Source: an uncultured Paracoccaceae bacterium
Lineage (GTDB): Bacteria > Pseudomonadota > Alphaproteobacteria > Rhodobacterales > Rhodobacteraceae
Direction of reading: 5' to 3'
Assembly (NCBI GenBank): GCA_947500055.1
Contig: CANMQO010000009.1
Coordinates: forward strand, 124,001 to 188,000
Length of the DNA: 64,000 nt
The notes under the pieces are model-generated. The model did no database searches and was not told the origin of the DNA. It saw only the letters and a program-made list of their open reading frames with translations. The position numbers were made by a program, and so were the translations under genes. Below are positions 60,563 to 64,000 of this stretch, piece after piece. How positions within the stretch are numbered: the first letter of the stretch is position 1; each line of letters starts with the position of its first letter.

Positions 60563-61126
60563 ATGCCCAAAATCAATGGTAACGAAATTCGCCCCGGCAA
60601 CGTGCTGGAACATGATGGTGGCCTTTGGGGCGCTGTCAAAGTCGACCATGTCAAACCCGGCAAGGGTGGCGCGTTTGCGCAGGTCGAACTGAAAAATCTG
60701 CGTGACGGACGTAAGCTGAATGAACGCTTCCGATCCGCCGACAAGGTGGAGCGGGTCCGCCTTGACCAGAAAGACCAGCAATTTCTGTTCGAATCCGATG
60801 ACATGCTGACCTTTATGGACAGCGAGACCTATGAGCAGATTGCATTGCCCGCCGATATTCTTGGTGACCGTCGCCCGTTTCTGCAGGATGGCATGATCGT
60901 TCAGATCGAATACTACGGCGAAGAGGCCCTGAACGTCAGCTTGCCCCAGAAAGTTGTGTGCAAGGTCGTCGACACGGAACCTGTCGTGAAAGGTCAGACA
61001 GCTGCGAACAGCTTTAAACCTGCAACGCTGGATAACGGTGTGCGCGTGATGATCCCACCATTCGTCGGGCAGGACGAGGATATCGTCGTCAACACCGAAA
61101 CCTTCGAATACGCCGAACGCGCCTGA
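60563..61126 (+). CDS. efp: Elongation factor P
   Basis: [43 protein letters not shown]. Confidence 0.96.
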   Translation: MPKINGNEIRPGNVLEHDGGLWGAVKVDHVKPGKGGAFAQVELKNLRDGRKLNERFRSADKVERVRLDQKDQQFLFESDDMLTFMDSETYEQIALPADILGDRRPFLQDGMIVQIEYYGEEALNVSLPQKVVCKVVDTEPVVKGQTAANSFKPATLDNGVRVMIPPFVGQDEDIVVNTETFEYAERA

Positions 61127-61133
61127 GCAAGAG

Positions 61134-61154
61134 GTCCCGGGTCAGGCCCGGGAC
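61134..61154. terminator. Hairpin GTCCCGGG-tcagg-CCCGGGAC between convergent efp and ygfZ
   Basis: 8-bp perfect GC stem, no U-tract. Confidence 0.5.
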
Positions 61155-61157
61155 GCC

Positions 61158-61892
61158 TTAGTCTATGCGGGTAAGGCTCGCTTGCCCCGCCTGCATTACG
61201 CCGTTCGCCCGGTCAAATCGCAAAAATGCGATACCTTCGTCCCCGCTGATTGTATGCAGCGTTCCCGTTGGCTTGCCGTCTGTTGCAATCGTATCACCGA
61301 TCTGGGCTTGCCCATCGATCTTGACCCGCGCTAGCCCCTTCTTCAGCGTGGTCTTGTGCTTCATCCGGGCCACAATTTCCTGGCCGACATAGCAGCCTTT
61401 TTTGAAATCAACGCCATTGAGCGCCTCAAACCTGCTTTCAAGGATGTAGGTATCCGGTGTCAGTTCGATCCCGGTTTCCGGGATCAGATGCGCCACCCGC
61501 AACGCGTCCCAATCGGTATCATCGCTGTGATCGGTGTGGCCATAGACCCGCCAACCAAGTGCCGGGTGCCGCGGGTCAGCGATTGCGCCTTCAGGGGCGG
61601 TGCCCGTTCCGCGTGACATGATCAGATCAGTTTCCGTGATCTGCACATCCGCCCTGAGCCGATACATCGACAGCCGCTGTGCCAGCGCCGGTGCCACGGA
61701 TGTCGCCACATCGATAAGCATCTGCTCTGGCTGCCGCAGGACAAAGAAGTCGGCGATGAATTTCCCCTGTGGCGTCAAAAGAGCTGTGTAGATCAAGGTG
61801 CCGGCGGGCTTGGCGATGTCATTTGTGACAAGCCCTTGCAGAAAATCGTCCCGATCCTGTCCGGTGATGGCGAGGATTGTGCGTTCCGCCAT
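61158..61892 (-). CDS. ygfZ: YgfZ/GcvT family folate-binding protein
   Basis: DVDFLQGLVTND-like DDFLQGLVTNDI; KGCYVGQEIVARMKHK signature. Confidence 0.93.
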   Translation of the reverse strand: MAERTILAITGQDRDDFLQGLVTNDIAKPAGTLIYTALLTPQGKFIADFFVLRQPEQMLIDVATSVAPALAQRLSMYRLRADVQITETDLIMSRGTGTAPEGAIADPRHPALGWRVYGHTDHSDDTDWDALRVAHLIPETGIELTPDTYILESRFEALNGVDFKKGCYVGQEIVARMKHKTTLKKGLARVKIDGQAQIGDTIATDGKPTGTLHTISGDEGIAFLRFDRANGVMQAGQASLTRID

Positions 61893-62110
61893 GCTTCACG
61901 ACCTCCCTTTGGCGACAATACCAGTGATGCCGGCGGGCATGTTCGCAAAGAGCGGCGGGCGGAGAGATTGCATCGGTTTACCTTGGGCACCTTCATTGAC
62001 GAAGCCATTTCCGTCTATGCGGAAATGGGGGTGGGGGGCAAGTTGCACAAGCTTGACCCTGCCTGATCACGTATTAGTGTCGCCGAAACCGCATACCGAA
62101 AGTTCAGCTG

Positions 62111-63340
62111 ATGTCTTTGTCCCAAGGCCGTGCCTATCTTGCCATTCCCGGCCCCTCCGTGATCCCTGATGTTGTATTGCAGGCCATGCATCGCGCCTCA
62201 CCAAATATTTATGAGGGTGAGTTGCACGATCTGACGCATAGCCTGATCCCCGACCTCAAGGCTGTAGCGATGACAGATCAGAACGTCGCGATCTATATCG
62301 GCAATGGTCACGCAGCCTGGGAGGCCGCGCTATCCAACGTGCTGTCGCGTGGCGATACGGTCCTTGTGCTGGCAACAGGCCGGTTCGGGATTGGCTGGGG
62401 CGAAATGGCGGCTGGTTTGGGTGTAAAGGTCGAAACGATTGACTACGGCAGCCAGTCCCCGATCGATCTGGACAGGGTCGCGGAACATCTGGCCGCAGAC
62501 ACGACGGGTCGTATCAAGGCAGTGCTTGCTGTGCATGTAGACACATCAACAAGCGTGAAGAATGACATCGCAGGTCTGCGCGCGACGATGGACGAGGTCG
62601 GCCATCCGGCCTTGTTAATGGCCGATTGCATTGCCTCATTGGGCTGCGACCGGTTTGAAATGGATGCCTGGGGCGTCGACGTGACTGTATCGGCCTGCCA
62701 GAAAGGGCTGATGACGCCCGCAGGCATCAGTTTTGTATGGTTCAACGAAAAGGCGGACGCAGCACGTGGTGATTGCATGACCAGCTATTGGGATTGGCGG
62801 CCACGCATGAACCCGGACGTGTATTATCAATTTTTCGCAGGAACCGCGCCAACGCATCACCTCTACGGGTTGCGCGCAGCGCTTGATCTGATCAAGGAAG
62901 AGGGGTTGGAGGCCGTGTTTGCCCGGCATGAAACGCTGGCGCGGACGATCTGGGCAGCGTTTGACCGTTGGTCGGCGGAAGGCCCGATGCAACTCAACAT
63001 CGCTGATCCCGCCCACCGCTCCCATGCTGTGACATCCGTTGCGATCGGGTCGCCGCGTGGTGATGCGCTACGCGACTGGTGCGAACATCAATGTGGTTTG
63101 ACGCTTGGCATTGGCCTGGGGCGTGATCCTGCAGATGCCTATTTCAGGATCGGGCATATGGGGCATGTGAACGCTCATATGATTATGGGCGTTCTGGGCA
63201 CGATTGACGCCGGGCTGAAGGCATTGGGGATCCCGCACGGCGCTGGCGCGCTTGAGGCGGCGGCGCACTCGATTGCGAATGGTGGCACGATGCTCGCCAA
63301 GCAGCCAAAGGTGGTGACCGCTGCAGCTTGCTGCGGCTGA
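62111..63340 (+). CDS. Class V aminotransferase (alanine--glyoxylate aminotransferase-like)
   Basis: GNGHAAWEAAL, DCIASLGCDRFEMDAWGVDVTVSACQKGLMTPAG PLP-lysine. Confidence 0.9.
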   Translation: MSLSQGRAYLAIPGPSVIPDVVLQAMHRASPNIYEGELHDLTHSLIPDLKAVAMTDQNVAIYIGNGHAAWEAALSNVLSRGDTVLVLATGRFGIGWGEMAAGLGVKVETIDYGSQSPIDLDRVAEHLAADTTGRIKAVLAVHVDTSTSVKNDIAGLRATMDEVGHPALLMADCIASLGCDRFEMDAWGVDVTVSACQKGLMTPAGISFVWFNEKADAARGDCMTSYWDWRPRMNPDVYYQFFAGTAPTHHLYGLRAALDLIKEEGLEAVFARHETLARTIWAAFDRWSAEGPMQLNIADPAHRSHAVTSVAIGSPRGDALRDWCEHQCGLTLGIGLGRDPADAYFRIGHMGHVNAHMIMGVLGTIDAGLKALGIPHGAGALEAAAHSIANGGTMLAKQPKVVTAAACCG

Positions 63341-63342
63341 GC

Positions 63343-63528
63343 CTAACCGGCGCGCAGCCGTCCGAACCATTTGAACAGGTGATCCACGACATAGGCGGTC
63401 ACGGCGACCCACGCATACCCCAATGCGGCGGCGATCATCCAGAAGACCATGAACAGGAACACCCCAAGGGTGGTCAGGAAGGCATCCGTGTAATCCTCAA
63501 CACGTTGGATGGGTTGTCGGTGTGACAT
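63343..63528 (-). CDS. Small predicted membrane protein
   Basis: 61 aa MSHRQPIQRVEDYTDAFLTTLGVFLFMVFWMIAAALGYAWVAVTAYVVDHLF. Confidence 0.65.
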   Translation of the reverse strand: MSHRQPIQRVEDYTDAFLTTLGVFLFMVFWMIAAALGYAWVAVTAYVVDHLFKWFGRLRAG

Positions 63529-63577
63529 GGGGTCTCCTGCTGAACGCAAAGAGAGCTTAACGCCGTGAAGTTGAAAA

Positions 63578-64000
63578 TCACCCCAAATTTCCGTGTGCGG
63601 CACGGGCAAGCGCCTTAGGCAGGGCTGCCTGGAAAGCCTCCAATTGTGCGGGCGTTCCGCAACTGACCCGGATGCAGCGATCCTGCGGGGCCACGAATGG
63701 CATGCGCACAAATATGCCTTCATCGATCAAAGCGGCAAGAACCGTCTTGGCGAACGTCCCGTCCTTGCCGCAATCAATGGTGACGAAATTCGTGGCCGAG
63801 GGGAGTGGGGTCAGCCCGTTGTCTTGGGCAATCGCGGCAATGGTATCGCGAGCGGCGCGGACCTCTGCCCGGATATGGGCCAGCCAGGATGCGTCCTGCA
63901 AGGCGGCCAGCGCCCCTGTCTGTCCGATCCGGGACATGCCAAAATGGTTGCGTACCTTGTTGAAGTCGATGATCACATCAGTCGCGCCGATGGCATAACC
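63578..64000 (-). CDS. Histidinol-phosphate-aminotransferase-like PLP enzyme, truncated by window edge
   Basis: GYAIGATDVIIDFNKVRNHFGMSRIGQ...FVRMPFVAPQDRCIRVSCGTPAQLEAF; open to window end. Confidence 0.8.
   Translation of the reverse strand, partial: GYAIGATDVIIDFNKVRNHFGMSRIGQTGALAALQDASWLAHIRAEVRAARDTIAAIAQDNGLTPLPSATNFVTIDCGKDGTFAKTVLAALIDEGIFVRMPFVAPQDRCIRVSCGTPAQLEAFQAALPKALARAAHGNLG

Noticed and set aside
60690-60720. AAAAATCTGCG match inside efp as a further palindrome-family copy
   Set aside because: Only one arm is present (AAAAATCTGCGTGACGG); it is coding sequence for ELKNLRDG.

Overview
This 64 kb window is a chromosomal segment of an alphaproteobacterium, most likely Rhodobacteraceae (Roseobacter-type gene content: ptsP-lysC order, hisS-hisZ-hisG, B12-dependent nrdJ, cobQ, DUF1489, Pcm-TolC). 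It is mostly ordinary housekeeping and transport DNA: apt, mtnP, SulP and CaCA transporters, ptsP, lysC, nadE, gltX, MATE, FtsX-type ABC transporter plus tesA, csp x2, phhA/Lrp, his genes, nrdJ, tolC, cobQ, efp, ygfZ. Items that stand out: (1) a tightly coupled minus-strand operon (ALDH - M19 dipeptidase - uncharacterised 567-aa protein - DUF3726 - BCCT transporter) with a LysR regulator and a divergent RidA gene, which looks like a catabolic route for a betaine-like compound; (2) a decayed integrative element next to tRNA-Cys, with a tyrosine recombinase carrying two nonsense codons and one frameshift and an XRE repressor carrying one nonsense codon; (3) a paired palindrome element found at two loci in the same arrangement; (4) a conserved leader shared by two cold-shock genes; (5) an SRAP/YedK-like protein lacking the catalytic Cys2; (6) an anomalous low-GC patch inside hisS; (7) an 18-unit MORN protein. 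No CRISPR array, rRNA or intact prophage was seen. Product calls rest on motif and family recognition by eye, without database searches.
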